This document shows positions 19,601 to 27,819 of a stretch of 64,000 nt of DNA, one piece after another. A program made the position numbers and the translations under genes. The stretch covers positions 62,001 through 126,000 of the forward strand of contig JADJWL010000002.1 in the NCBI GenBank assembly GCA_016716385.1, read 5' to 3'. The first letter of the stretch is position 1. Each line of letters opens with the position of its first letter. Source of the DNA: Bryobacterales bacterium. Lineage in GTDB: Bacteria; Acidobacteriota; Terriglobia; Bryobacterales; Bryobacteraceae. Below the pieces are notes generated by a model. It was not told the origin of the DNA. It was given only the letters and a program-made list of their open reading frames with translations, and did no database searches.

Positions 19601-19687
19601 GGAGAGGATCGGGCGGACGTCGCGGTTGAACTCGACGGGCGCACCCCATGCCGCGGCCATGGAGGCCAGGACGATCCAACCCTTCAT
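16607..19687 (-). CDS. Cytochrome-c/DUF1549/LamG/DUF1553 secreted protein
   Basis: A 1026-aa secreted protein. A signal peptide (MKGWIVLASMAAAWGAPVEF) precedes a planctomycete-type cytochrome c domain (CFLCH, about residue 33-37), DUF1549 (about 150-370, containing the second CxxCH, CARCH), a LamG/concanavalin-like domain (about 430-600) and DUF1553 (about 730-1000). The start at 19687 yields a clean signal peptide, and codons further upstream do not. It heads an operon with the DUF1501 gene. A promoter is likely in the 70 bp shared with the divergent proline dehydrogenase gene. Role: probable polysaccharide- or organic-matter-related redox protein, not proven. Confidence 0.88.
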   Translation of the reverse strand: MKGWIVLASMAAAWGAPVEFNRDVRPILSDKCFLCHGPDAKNKGIPLRLDVEAEARQRAIVAGDPDRSPLIRRVTADKPGLRMPPVHSGLKLTDREISTLRSWIAEGAVWEKHWSFLPPKRHTPPAPGHPIDAFVKARLDREGLGFSPEASRETVLRRAALDLTGLPPTPAELDAFLADRSPNAYEKAVDRLLASPRYGERMAIRWLDAARYADTNGYQFDGERYMWRWRDWVIESFNRNQPWDRFVIEQIAGDMLPNASRDQILATGFNRNHRGNTEDGLVPEEYAVEYVVDRVETTSAVFLGMTFGCARCHNHKYDPLTQKEFYQVFAYFNNIPENGRAMKYGNSPPLIPAPTADQQQRYDALNAQLGEVEAFLTSQEPAIAKAQQKWERSLAAAPPVWWTQPLGLDSAFPLDNLADLKAPAGSPAFAPGKLGQAARFDGAAYLEAAGAADFDIEDRFTLSAWVYADETPDGPVVTRMSDGPQGKGFGLHLDKGKVHVHVTSSYVTDALRMESEESLAAGRWYHLAWTYTGSRMAEGVRVYVDGRPAAMKTLAETLYRPLGNAGRRFKEPVRIGGGWGEKRRFRGMIDDARIWSRVLDAEEVAALAAGDALHSLAAIPEARRTPAQARQLRASFLEHAAPGRIRDAWTRATALRREREALERSFSTVMVMQESPVQKATHLLIRGAYDKPGERVEPGLPDFLPPLPAGAPNNRLGFAQWLIDPGNPLLARVTVNRFWQMYFGTGLVKTVEDFGLQGEWPSHPELLDWLATEFIRTGWDVKALHKLIVTSATYRQSSAATPGLIQRDPENRLLARGPRFRLPAEVLRDQALAMAGLLTEKLGGRSVMPYQPDGLWGELIMQDQEYVQSQGPDLYRRSLYTFWKRTVAPPMMVNFDAANREACVVRENRTNTPLQALNLMNDVTFVEAGRFLGQRMMREGGRTAESRLRHGFRIATGRTPRAAELDVLTGSLRYHLDYFSGREAQAEKFLAQGDSPADPALPRRELAAYAAVASLLLNLDETVTKE

Positions 19688-19758
19688 ATTGGCTGATTGT
19701 ATCGCCAACATGCGCCGTTGGGCGAGCCGCGGTCTATTCTGGAATCAGGAGGGTGGCT

Positions 19759-20667
19759 GTGCTGCGCAGCAGCTTTCTCTATCTTTCGCGGCAGGCGCGA
19801 CTGCGGCGGTGGGCGGAAACCGCGGCGCTGGCAAGACGCATGTCGCGGCGGTTCGTCGCGGGCGAGACGCTCGCCGAGGCGCTGGATGCCGCGCGCCGGG
19901 TGGCGGCGCAAGGCTTGGTGGTGACGCTCGACCACCTGGGCGAGAACGTGACGGACGAGTTCGAAGCCCGCGCCGACGCAGCCGAGGCGGGCCAAGCCCT
20001 CCGGGAACTCGCGGCGGCCGGTCTGGAGCCGAATGTCTCCATCAAGCTGACGCAGTTCGGTCTCGATCTGGGAGAAGCGGTGTGCCGGCAGAACGTCTGC
20101 CAGCTTGCGGGCCAGGCGGCTGAAATCGGTGGGTTCGTCCGCATCGATATGGAATCGAGCGCCTATACGGACCGGACGCTGGCGATCGTGTCGGATCTCT
20201 ACAGAAGTCATCATACGGTGGGGGCTGTGATCCAGGCGTACTTGCGGCGGAGTGATCGGGATACGGAGCGGTTGTCGGAAGAGGGAATCCGCATCCGGCT
20301 GTGCAAGGGAGCGTATCTCGAATCGCCGAGCGTGGCGTTTGAGAAGAAGGCGGAGGTGGACGAGAGCTTCCTGCGCTTGATGCGGTACCTGCTTGTGCAC
20401 GGCACCTACCCGGCCATCGCGACGCACGACGAGCGGATGATCGCGGCGACGCGGGAGTTCGCCTCGCGGGAAGGGATTGCCCCGAACCGGTTCGAGTTTC
20501 AGATGCTGTACGGCATCCAGCGGGAGTTGCAGCGGCAACTGGTGGCGGACGGCTACCGGGTCCGGCTGTACGTGCCGTACGGGGTGGCCTGGTACCCGTA
20601 TTTTATGCGGCGGCTGGCCGAGCGTCCGGCTAACCTATTGTTCCTGGCACGGAGCGTGCTGAAGTAA
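19759..20667 (+). CDS. Proline dehydrogenase (PutA N-terminal type)
   Basis: A 302-aa FAD-dependent TIM-barrel enzyme oxidising L-proline to pyrroline-5-carboxylate. Conserved blocks are NVSIKLTQFGLDL, IDMESSAYTDRT, IRLCKGAYLES, ATHDERMI, FEFQMLYGIQRE and RLYVPYGVAWYPYFMRRLAERPAN, the last containing the substrate-binding Arg pair. I place the start at the GTG at 19759: AGGAGG lies at 19747-19752, six bases before it, whereas a GTG at 19753 abuts the ribosome site. It is a stand-alone, monofunctional form; no P5C dehydrogenase gene is seen beside it. Confidence 0.9.
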   Translation: MLRSSFLYLSRQARLRRWAETAALARRMSRRFVAGETLAEALDAARRVAAQGLVVTLDHLGENVTDEFEARADAAEAGQALRELAAAGLEPNVSIKLTQFGLDLGEAVCRQNVCQLAGQAAEIGGFVRIDMESSAYTDRTLAIVSDLYRSHHTVGAVIQAYLRRSDRDTERLSEEGIRIRLCKGAYLESPSVAFEKKAEVDESFLRLMRYLLVHGTYPAIATHDERMIAATREFASREGIAPNRFEFQMLYGIQRELQRQLVADGYRVRLYVPYGVAWYPYFMRRLAERPANLLFLARSVLK

Positions 20668-20708
20668 ACTGAAGTCGGAGAAACCTTCGGGAACTTTCCG
20701 GAGGGTGC

Positions 20709-21182
20709 GTGAGTCCAACGGATATGCGCTACTGGGCGTTCTTCGCGGCGAAGATCCTGGGCGCGGGCGCCTTCTCGTACGGGGCGTTGCGCCTGATGCA
20801 ATGGGCTTGGCCGGAGCAGCAGCAATTCATCTACTCGTACCCGCCGCGGTTCGGGCATGACCTTGGGTATACACTCGGGATCCTCCTGTGGTTTGTCCTG
20901 TCGTGGGGTCTGCTGTACTACTGCATCTGGGATCAGCGCTACCGTTGCCGCGTCTGCCTGCGCAAGATGCGGATGCCGATTGTGGTGGGCTCGTGGAGCC
21001 GGATGCTGCAGATGGGGCGCCCGGAGATCGAATACATCTGCACGTACGGGCATGGGAAATTGAACGTGTCCGAGGTGCAGATTTCCGGAAAGGAACACCC
21101 GGAGTGGAAACCGCAGGCCGATATGTGGGACGAACTGGCCGGCGTCGGCAGCCCCGGCGACGGGGAGCGGCGTGACGGGTAA
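20709..21182 (+). CDS. Small membrane protein with Cys pair, function unknown
   Basis: A 157-aa protein I do not recognise. Two hydrophobic segments are visible (about 8-28 and 55-75). They are followed by a cytoplasmic-looking tail with CRVCLRKM and, about 30 residues later, ICTYGHGK, which together could make a Cys3-His zinc-ribbon-like site. The start is GTG at 20709 behind GGAGG; an ATG at 20724 is possible. Its stop overlaps the next gene by 11 bp, so the two are probably co-translated. The PBP gene follows on the same strand, but whether this protein has a cell-wall role is unknown. Confidence 0.6.
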   Translation: MSPTDMRYWAFFAAKILGAGAFSYGALRLMQWAWPEQQQFIYSYPPRFGHDLGYTLGILLWFVLSWGLLYYCIWDQRYRCRVCLRKMRMPIVVGSWSRMLQMGRPEIEYICTYGHGKLNVSEVQISGKEHPEWKPQADMWDELAGVGSPGDGERRDG

Positions 21183-21507
21183 GCGGATCCGCGTCGCGGC
21201 CGCACTGCTCATCGTTGCCGTCCTTGTGGTCCTGGCGATCCACTTGGTTCCTGTCTATTTGCGCAATCACGAACTGCAAGCGTATGTGTCGGACATGACG
21301 CGCACCGCGGGGGAGGCGCCGGACGTGGTGCTTCGCCAGCGCATTCTGGACAAAGCGGCGTCGCTCGAACTGCCCGTGACGGATTCCGGCATCCAGATCC
21401 GGCGCCAGGAGGATGCCGTGAAGGTCGATGTGCGGTACGTCGTGCGGGTGGATTTGCCGCTGTACACGGTGGATCTGCACTTCTATCCAGGCGCGGGCAG
21501 CCGCTGA
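21172..21507 (+). CDS. Single-pass membrane protein, function unknown
   Basis: A 111-aa protein with one N-terminal membrane anchor (AAALLIVAVLVVLAIHLVPV) and a short extracytoplasmic beta-rich domain (VTDSGIQIRRQEDAVKVDV). The shape resembles small DUF4845-like proteins, which I offer only as a possibility. Translation starts at a GTG that overlaps the previous gene by 11 bp, and the PBP gene begins 35 bp downstream, so a three-gene transcript is likely. Confidence 0.6.
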   Translation: MTGKRIRVAAALLIVAVLVVLAIHLVPVYLRNHELQAYVSDMTRTAGEAPDVVLRQRILDKAASLELPVTDSGIQIRRQEDAVKVDVRYVVRVDLPLYTVDLHFYPGAGSR

Positions 21508-21542
21508 AGGCATCGGACGGTCTGTGAGAAAATGAGGGCGGC

Positions 21543-24011
21543 GTGAGCAGGAAGAAGCCATCGCGAAGGCTCGGGATCTTTGGCAAGGCCGCGATCGGGG
21601 TGGGTGCTGTGGCGATTCTGCTCGGCGCCGGTTCGCTCGCTTACCTGCACCGCCGCTACTCGCGGCTGATCGACGAGAAGCTGGCGGGCGGTCCGTTCGT
21701 CCAGACTTCGCAGATCTTTGCCGCGCCCCGCACCATCGCCGTCGGAGATGCCATGGAACCGGGCGAGCTGCTGTCGCACCTGCGGCGCGCGGGCTACGGG
21801 GAATCGCGGGCCAACCGCGTAGGCTGGTACCACGTCCGTTCTGACGCCATCGAGATCTTTCCCGGCCGCGACGCCTGGCAGAACGAGGCCGCGGTCGTCC
21901 GGTTCCAGAAGAGCCGGATCGTGCAGATCGTCTCGGCCAACGACCATACGGAACGGACACAGTACCAGGTGGAACCGGAACTGGTGACGTCGCTCTCGGA
22001 CCGGAACCGGGAAAAGCGCCGGCTGGTGAATTTCGAGGATCTGCCCCAGGTCCTGGTGCAGGCGGTGATTTCCGCCGAGGACAAGCGTTTCTTCCACCAC
22101 GCGGGATTCGATCCGCTGCGAATCGTCAAGGCGGCTTACGTCGACCTGCGCGAAGGCCGGAAGCAGGAGGGCGCCTCGACCCTCAGCATGCAGCTCGCGC
22201 GGAGCTTTTGGCTGCACCCTCACAAGACATGGCGGCGCAAGATCGAAGAGCTGTTCATCACGGTGCTGCTGGAGCAGCGCCTGACCAAAGAACAGATCTT
22301 CGAGTATTACTGCAACCAGATCAACCTCGGGCGGCGGGGGAGCTTCGCGGTCCACGGTTTCGGACAGGCGGCGCAGGCCTTCTTCGGGAAAGACGTACGG
22401 CAGATCAATTTGCCTGAGGCGGCGATGCTGGCCGGACTCATCCAGTCGCCGAGCTTCTACAACCCGTTCCGGCACCCGGAGCGGATGCAGGAACGGCGGA
22501 ACCTGATCCTGTCGATGATGCGGCAGAACGGTTTCCTCGACGTTCAGCAGTATCAGGCCGCTGCGGAAGCGCCGCTGGGCCTGTCTCCGGGCAGCCTGGA
22601 AGCGACCGAAGCGCCCTACTTCGTGGACTTGGTGAACGAGGAGTTGCAGGCGCGGTTCCAGGATCACGACTTCAAAGCCGGGTCGTACCGGATCTACACC
22701 ACGCTCGACATTAACTTGCAGAACGCCGCGTCGGAGGCGGTGCGGGTGGGAATGGCCAATGTCGACGACCTCCTGAAGAAGTCGCGGCGGCACCGGGGCA
22801 AGGAGATCCCCGAGGCGCAGGTGGCGCTGATCGCCTTGTCGCCGCAGACGGGTGAAGTCCGGGCGCTGATCGGGGGCAGGAACTACGGGACGAGCCAGTT
22901 GAATCATGTCACGGCGAAGCGTCCGCCAGGTTCGATCTTCAAGCCGTTCGTGTATGCCGCGGCGCTGAACACCGCCCTCTCGCCGGATGCACGCGAGGTG
23001 GTGACACCGGTCACCCGGATCATGGACGAACCGACGACGTTTTGGTATGACGAGAAGCCGTACGAGCCGGAGAACTTTGGCAAGGAGTTCCACGGCGAGG
23101 TGACGGTGCGGCAGGCGCTGGCGAAATCGATCAACATCCCGGCCGTCAAGCTGGCGGAGATCGCCGGATACGAGAAGGTCGCGGCGCTGGCGCGTGAGGC
23201 GGGCATGACGCTCGATACCGCGCCGACTCCGGCTCTGGCCCTGGGCGCGCACGGGGTGACCCCGATCGAGATGGCCGGCGCGTGGACAACGCTCGGCAAC
23301 GGCGGGTACTACAGCAAGCCGCACTGGATCAGCCTCGTCCGTGCGCAGGATGGATCCGAATTGTATCGCGCCGAACCGGAGATGCGGCAGGTGCTGGATC
23401 CGAGGATCACCTATATGATGGTGAGCCTGCTCGAAGAAGTCACACGGTCCGGCACCGCGGCGGGAATTCGCGGACGCGGCTTCACTCTCCCGGCGGCGGG
23501 CAAGACCGGAACCGCACACGATGGCTGGTTCGCCGGCTTTACGCAGAACCTGCTGTGCATCGTGTGGGTGGGGTTCGATGATTACCGCGAACTCGGTTTG
23601 GAGGGAGGCAAGGCGGCGCTGCCGATCTGGACCGAGTTCATGAAGAGGGCGGTGAAGTTCAAGGAATACCGGAGTCCGCTACCATTTGAGGCGCCGGAGG
23701 GGGTCGTGGTTGTGCCGATCGATCCGCTGACGGGAGCGATCGCCTCGACCGCCTGCCCGCGCACGGTGAACGAGGTGTTCATTGCGGGGACCGAACCGGT
23801 GAAGTTCTGCTACCTGCACGGCGGGCAGACGCTATCGTACGTGTCGGGCTGGGACCAGCCGGTGGCATCCGCAACCTCGACGCACCAGGCTGCCGCGCCG
23901 CGTCCGGATCCGGTGGCCAAGCCCCCGCTGCCGGAGCGTCCTGCGCAGCAGGAAGAGTCCCCGGCCAAGCGCCGCGGCTTCTTCGGACGGCTTCTGGGTG
24001 TCTTCCGGTAA
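21543..24011 (+). CDS. Class A penicillin-binding protein (glycosyltransferase + transpeptidase)
   Basis: An 822-aa bifunctional peptidoglycan synthase, PBP1b-like. Order: N-terminal cytoplasmic tail and membrane anchor (about 18-38), a small UB2H-like region (about 60-150), GT51 glycosyltransferase with catalytic E179 in EDKRFFHH and the GASTLSMQLAR motif, then the transpeptidase with S464-IF-K467, S529-I-N531 and K654-TGT. All catalytic residues are present. The C-terminus (about 780-822) is a Pro/Ala-rich basic tail. The start is a GTG at 21543. It polymerises lipid II and cross-links the stem peptides in the periplasm. Confidence 0.93.
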   Translation: MSRKKPSRRLGIFGKAAIGVGAVAILLGAGSLAYLHRRYSRLIDEKLAGGPFVQTSQIFAAPRTIAVGDAMEPGELLSHLRRAGYGESRANRVGWYHVRSDAIEIFPGRDAWQNEAAVVRFQKSRIVQIVSANDHTERTQYQVEPELVTSLSDRNREKRRLVNFEDLPQVLVQAVISAEDKRFFHHAGFDPLRIVKAAYVDLREGRKQEGASTLSMQLARSFWLHPHKTWRRKIEELFITVLLEQRLTKEQIFEYYCNQINLGRRGSFAVHGFGQAAQAFFGKDVRQINLPEAAMLAGLIQSPSFYNPFRHPERMQERRNLILSMMRQNGFLDVQQYQAAAEAPLGLSPGSLEATEAPYFVDLVNEELQARFQDHDFKAGSYRIYTTLDINLQNAASEAVRVGMANVDDLLKKSRRHRGKEIPEAQVALIALSPQTGEVRALIGGRNYGTSQLNHVTAKRPPGSIFKPFVYAAALNTALSPDAREVVTPVTRIMDEPTTFWYDEKPYEPENFGKEFHGEVTVRQALAKSINIPAVKLAEIAGYEKVAALAREAGMTLDTAPTPALALGAHGVTPIEMAGAWTTLGNGGYYSKPHWISLVRAQDGSELYRAEPEMRQVLDPRITYMMVSLLEEVTRSGTAAGIRGRGFTLPAAGKTGTAHDGWFAGFTQNLLCIVWVGFDDYRELGLEGGKAALPIWTEFMKRAVKFKEYRSPLPFEAPEGVVVVPIDPLTGAIASTACPRTVNEVFIAGTEPVKFCYLHGGQTLSYVSGWDQPVASATSTHQAAAPRPDPVAKPPLPERPAQQEESPAKRRGFFGRLLGVFR

Positions 24012-24046
24012 ACGTTGTGCTTAAATGAGGGTAGCAGGAGGCTGCG

Positions 24047-24841
24047 ATGCGTTTTTGTGTGCTCTCCTTGGCGTTGCCGGTTCTGCTGGCCGCCGGCCTC
24101 GCCTCTGGTCAAACCGTCCCGCAGGATCTGAATCCCCTGAATGTCGTCCCCCGTTCGCGGCCCGCTCTTCCGGAGCCGGAACGCTTGCAGGAGCTGACTC
24201 CGGAGAAACGCGGCGACATTTTCATGGCCCGCAAGATGTATCGGGAAGCCATCGAGATGTACCGCCATGCGCCCCAGAGTTCGGCGGTCGTCCACAATAA
24301 GCTGGGGATCGCCTTCCATCAGCTCACAGATCTGCGGCAGGCAAAGAAACAGTACGAGCGGGCGGCAAAGCTCAATCCGAAATATGCGGAAGCGCTCAAC
24401 AACATCGGCACGGTGTATTACGCGCAGCGCAGCTACCGCCGGGCCGTGAGCTGGTACAACAAGGCCCTGAAGGCGGCGCCCTACTCGGCTTCCGTCTACA
24501 GCAACCTGGGCACGGCGCAATTCGCAAGACGCAAGTACAAGCAGGCGTCGGAAGCCTACCAGAAGGCGCTGGAGCTTGACCCGGATGTATTCGAACACCG
24601 CGGCGGGTACGGCACGTTGCTTCAGGAGCGGACCATCGAGGAGAAGGCCAAGTTCCACTACTACCTGGCCAAGGCCTACGCAAAGGCGGGAGCCTATGAG
24701 CGGGCACTGCAGTACCTGCGCATCGCGTTCGAGGAAGGCTACCGGGACAAGAAGAAGGCGGCCGATGAGCCGGAGTTCGCCGAGATCCGGGAACTGCCGG
24801 AGTTCCAGCATCTGCTGACGATCGAGACGCGTGTTCTGTAG
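24047..24841 (+). CDS. Secreted TPR protein
   Basis: A 264-aa protein with a signal peptide (CVLSLALPVLLAAGLASGQ) and at least four tetratricopeptide repeats from about residue 65 to 200 (for example YAEALNNIGTVYYAQRSYRR and ASVYSNLGTAQFARRKYKQA). TPRs mediate protein-protein contacts; the partner is unknown. AGGAGG stands just upstream of the ATG. The end overlaps the next TPR gene by 11 bp, so the two are probably co-translated. Confidence 0.75.
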   Translation: MRFCVLSLALPVLLAAGLASGQTVPQDLNPLNVVPRSRPALPEPERLQELTPEKRGDIFMARKMYREAIEMYRHAPQSSAVVHNKLGIAFHQLTDLRQAKKQYERAAKLNPKYAEALNNIGTVYYAQRSYRRAVSWYNKALKAAPYSASVYSNLGTAQFARRKYKQASEAYQKALELDPDVFEHRGGYGTLLQERTIEEKAKFHYYLAKAYAKAGAYERALQYLRIAFEEGYRDKKKAADEPEFAEIRELPEFQHLLTIETRVL

Positions 24842-26603
24842 CCGGATTCTGCTGGCGGCGGCCCTTGCGGCTTTGCCCGCGTGCCAGCTCGGCCAAGCCC
24901 CTGCCACTGCCGGGCCAATCGTTATCCTGAGATTCGACAACCTGAGCGGAGACCGTTCCTTCGACTGGATGGAGCGGGCGGTGGCGCGCCAGCTTGCCTG
25001 GCAACTGCCGGGCGGGGTCGCCATGGATTCGGACGATCCCGCGGCGGAGCGGACGCGGGCCGCGGACGGGAGGCTCGTCCGCGGATGGGTGACCGCCTCG
25101 GGCGGGCAGGTCACCGTGGCAGCGGAAGTGGAGCATCCACGCGGGCGGGTCGCGCGGCGCGAGACGGCCAGTGGACCGGATCTCATCGCGGCAACGGCGG
25201 ACCTCGCCCGGGCGATCGAGCCCGCCGCGCGTCCTCCAGCGACCGGGAGCGAGGAAGCGCTCCGCCTCTACGCCGAGACGCTCGACGCTCCGGAACCCGG
25301 CCGGTTCGCGGCAGCGATCCAGGCAGATCCGGCCTTTCCTCTGCCGTACCGGTCGTGGGTGCAGTACGCCGCGGCGCACCGTGACGCAGCCGGGGCGGAA
25401 CAGGTTCTGGATCTGGCGCGTGCCGCAGGTGATCGGCTGTCGGCGGAAGAGCGGTGGGACATCGAAGCCGAAGCAGCCGCGGCGAGCGGCATCCTCGAGC
25501 GGGCCCTCAGTCCCCTCCGCTCCCTGGCGGAAGCGAGACCGGACGACCCGAACGCCCGGACCAGGGTCGGACAGGCTGCCCTCGCCGCACGGCAGTACGA
25601 AGAAGCGGCCAGGCACCTGGAACGCGCGCTCGACCTTGCTCCACCCTCGCCCGGGGTGCTGTGGAACCAGCTAGGCTACGCCTTTGCGCTTGGCGGGCAG
25701 CGCGAGGCGGCGTTCCGGGCATTCGATGAGTATCAGAAGCTGCACCCACGGCAGGCGAATCCGCGGGATTCGATGGGCGAAGCGGCGTTCTGGTTCGGCG
25801 AGTTCCGCCAGGCAAAGGAGCATTTCGAGGAGGCGTACGCAGCCGAACCCGAAGCCGGTCAGGGCGTGGCGTTGCTGAAGGCGGCCCAGGCCGCGGCATT
25901 CGCCGGAGACCGGGACGCCGCCGCGGAAATGGCCGCGAAGTACTTCGCGACCCATGCGCCGGCCAGCGCCTGGCAGGCTGAGTTGTTCCTGGCCGAGTGG
26001 GATATCGCACGCGGCGAGGGGAACGGAGCCCGGCGACGGCTGGAGGCTCTCGATGGACCGGGAGCGCCCGGCGCGGCGCTGATCCTGGCGGCGCTGTCGC
26101 TGGCCGAGGGCGACCGCGCCTCCGCGGCACGGCGGCTGGCTGCAGGCGCAGGACGAGCCGGCGGTCCCTCACTGGCCATCGCGGCGTTCGCGGCGGCCGG
26201 GTCCGCGCCGCCGGACGAATGGTCGCGGCGCGCGGACCGCGCGTTCCCGTCCCCGCTATTGGATCAGACGAAGCGGGTCGCGCTTGCCTGGGCGCTCCTG
26301 GTAGACGGGCACTTCGCGGACGCCGACGCGGTCCTGGTGGAACTGGAACGCCGCGTTTCCGGCGGGGTCACCGACACCGTTCCGGCGCTGCGTGTCTGGG
26401 CTCTGGCAGGTCAGGGCCGGCGCGAAGAAGCCGCGCGGTTGAACCGGTTCACGCCAATGCTGCCGATTCAGACCCCGTCGCCGTTTCCGGCGATGACGCC
26501 GCGCCCTCGCCGAACGCGGCGGGCCACCGGCCGGGACCCCACTTCGCGGAGTTCACGCCGCAAGCTGTCGCGCCACGGCGACATGCTGGAGGCCTTGGTT
26601 TGA
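24831..26603 (+). CDS. TPR-containing putative lipoprotein
   Basis: A 590-aa protein starting at a GTG inside the end of the previous gene. The N-terminus looks like a lipoprotein signal (LAAALAALPAC, lipobox LPAC). It is followed by an FlgO/TolB-like opening (IVILRFDNLSGDRSFDWMER), which resembles the adenylate-cyclase/TPR family opening. From about residue 190 to 430 degenerate TPRs are visible (WNQLGYAFALGGQREAAFRA). The last 50 residues are low-complexity and Arg/Pro-rich. This may mean the natural C-terminus lies in another frame, but I see no conserved continuation to prove a frameshift. Confidence 0.65.
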   Translation: MFCSRILLAAALAALPACQLGQAPATAGPIVILRFDNLSGDRSFDWMERAVARQLAWQLPGGVAMDSDDPAAERTRAADGRLVRGWVTASGGQVTVAAEVEHPRGRVARRETASGPDLIAATADLARAIEPAARPPATGSEEALRLYAETLDAPEPGRFAAAIQADPAFPLPYRSWVQYAAAHRDAAGAEQVLDLARAAGDRLSAEERWDIEAEAAAASGILERALSPLRSLAEARPDDPNARTRVGQAALAARQYEEAARHLERALDLAPPSPGVLWNQLGYAFALGGQREAAFRAFDEYQKLHPRQANPRDSMGEAAFWFGEFRQAKEHFEEAYAAEPEAGQGVALLKAAQAAAFAGDRDAAAEMAAKYFATHAPASAWQAELFLAEWDIARGEGNGARRRLEALDGPGAPGAALILAALSLAEGDRASAARRLAAGAGRAGGPSLAIAAFAAAGSAPPDEWSRRADRAFPSPLLDQTKRVALAWALLVDGHFADADAVLVELERRVSGGVTDTVPALRVWALAGQGRREEAARLNRFTPMLPIQTPSPFPAMTPRPRRTRRATGRDPTSRSSRRKLSRHGDMLEALV

Positions 26604-26858
26604 CAGGGCCTCTTCCCGGTTTGCCCCTGCGACCAGCAGCCCCGGCGGCCAGGGCACCAGACGCTGCTCTTCTGTCCGGGTTAGCGGGCGTGTACTTCAG
26701 GGGGGAGGCGCCTCCCCCAGGATATCGGAACCGGCAGGCGCTGGAATCCTCGATCTCGTCGTCGCGGCCACTCGCTCCGCAGCCGGGCACGCCATCGTCG
26801 CCTATTCAGACCGACAGGGAAGTTGCTCGCGCTCCGGACGCGAGCGAAACTGTAGTGT

Positions 26859-27086
26859 ATGTGCAGGAGCATCCGGACGCTCTATCACTTCGACCCGCCG
26901 GCCACCGAAGAGGAAGTTCGCGCGGCGGCCCTGCAGTTCGTGCGCAAGATCAGCGGCTTCCATAAGCCCTCCAAATCGAACGAGGCGGCGTTCCAGGCCG
27001 CGGTGGACCGCATCTCCGGTGCGTCGCTCACGCTTCTCGGCGAACTGGAGACGCACGCGCCGCCGCGGAGACGGCTTCCGCGCTGA
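26859..27086 (+). CDS. DUF2277 family small protein
   Basis: A 75-aa protein opening MCRSIRTLYHFDPPATEEEV, the hallmark of DUF2277. The family is short, cytoplasmic and of unknown function, with a conserved Cys at position 2. The 255 bp before it, back to the TPR gene, hold no gene I can support. It sits upstream of rpmI but is separated from it by a likely promoter. Confidence 0.8.
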   Translation: MCRSIRTLYHFDPPATEEEVRAAALQFVRKISGFHKPSKSNEAAFQAAVDRISGASLTLLGELETHAPPRRRLPR

Positions 27087-27099
27087 CCGCCGGGCGGAC

Positions 27100-27130
27100 T
27101 TGCACGAGCCCCACCGCCCGGTGCTACACT
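27100..27130 (+). promoter_or_regulatory. Candidate sigma-70 promoter for rpmI-rplT
   Basis: TTGCAC at 27100-27105 and TACACT at 27125-27130 could form -35 and -10 boxes. The spacer is long (19 bp), but the -10 is preceded by TGC, an extended -10 element. It lies in the only non-coding gap before rpmI. No infC is present upstream to provide a promoter. Confidence 0.4.
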
Positions 27131-27176
27131 AGAGCGTTGTCCTGAAAGTCCAAATTCCCAGGCACAGAGTTTTCGT

Positions 27177-27371
27177 ATGCCCAAGTTAAAAACGCATAAA
27201 GGTGCGTCTAAGAGGTTCAAGAAGACCGGAACGGGCAAGATTGTCCGCAATCATGCCTTTGCCCGGCACATCCTCACCTCGAAGTCGCGCAAGCGCAAGC
27301 GCCGCCTCGTGAAGAGCGTGGTGGCAAGCGCCGCCGACCAGGCGGTGCTGAATACGATGCTGCCCTACTAA
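27177..27371 (+). CDS. rpmI: Ribosomal protein L35
   Basis: A 64-aa basic protein (MPKLKTHKGASKRFKKTGTG, then RNHAFARHILTSKSRKRKRR), typical in length and sequence for bL35. It is a component of the 50S subunit. It is followed 84 bp later by rplT, the normal order, but the usual upstream infC is absent. Confidence 0.97.
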   Translation: MPKLKTHKGASKRFKKTGTGKIVRNHAFARHILTSKSRKRKRRLVKSVVASAADQAVLNTMLPY

Positions 27372-27372
27372 G

Positions 27373-27420
27373 GGCGGATCACGCGAGCGGCCGGTGCGCG
27401 TGGCACGTGCCCGATCCGCC
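27373..27420 (+). promoter_or_regulatory. Nested hairpin in the rpmI-rplT spacer
   Basis: The spacer can fold: GGCGGATC (27373-27380) pairs perfectly with GATCCGCC (27413-27420). Inside, ACGCG (27381-27385) pairs with a CGCGT near 27397-27401, and GGCACGTGCC is a separate palindrome. L20 represses its own operon through mRNA structures in several phyla, so this could be a regulatory fold. That function is inference; the base-pairing is read directly. Confidence 0.35.
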
Positions 27421-27455
27421 GCAGACAGAAGACAAGAACCAATAGGAGAAAAAAC

Positions 27456-27818
27456 GTGCCCAGAGTTAAGAGAGGAACCCATCGCAGAGATTCACGCCGC
27501 CGTACTCTGTCGATGGCCAAGGGGTACTTCCTCACCAAGAGCAAGCTGTACCGCGCGGCGCAGGAAGCTGTCGAAAAGGGCCTCGAGTACGCCTATACGG
27601 GCCGCAAGCAGAAGAAGCGCAATTTCCGCTCGCTGTGGATCGTCCGGATCGGCGCGGCGGCCAAGGCCAACGGCATCTCGTATTCGAAGTTCATGCACGG
27701 GCTGAAGACGGCGGGCATCGAGCTCGACCGCAAGGTGCTGGCCGACGTGGCGATGCACGATGAGAACGGATTTCGTGCCCTCGCCGACAAGGCCAAGACG
27801 GCTCTGGCGGGAGCGTGA
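27456..27818 (+). CDS. rplT: Ribosomal protein L20
   Basis: A 120-aa bL20: MPRVKRGTHRRDSRRR at the basic N-terminus and ISYSKFMHGLKTAGIELDRK in the globular RNA-binding half. It is essential for 50S assembly. The start is GTG at 27456 with AGGAG about ten bases upstream. The gene is followed directly by a zapB-like gene; pheS and pheT, which commonly follow, are not here. Confidence 0.97.
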   Translation: MPRVKRGTHRRDSRRRTLSMAKGYFLTKSKLYRAAQEAVEKGLEYAYTGRKQKKRNFRSLWIVRIGAAAKANGISYSKFMHGLKTAGIELDRKVLADVAMHDENGFRALADKAKTALAGA

Positions 27819-27819
27819 C

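Noticed and set aside
25997..26965. Alternative-frame C-terminus of the second TPR protein
   Set aside because: The reading frame is long and open past 26603 but shows no TPR or other conserved pattern, so a frameshift in that gene is not supported.
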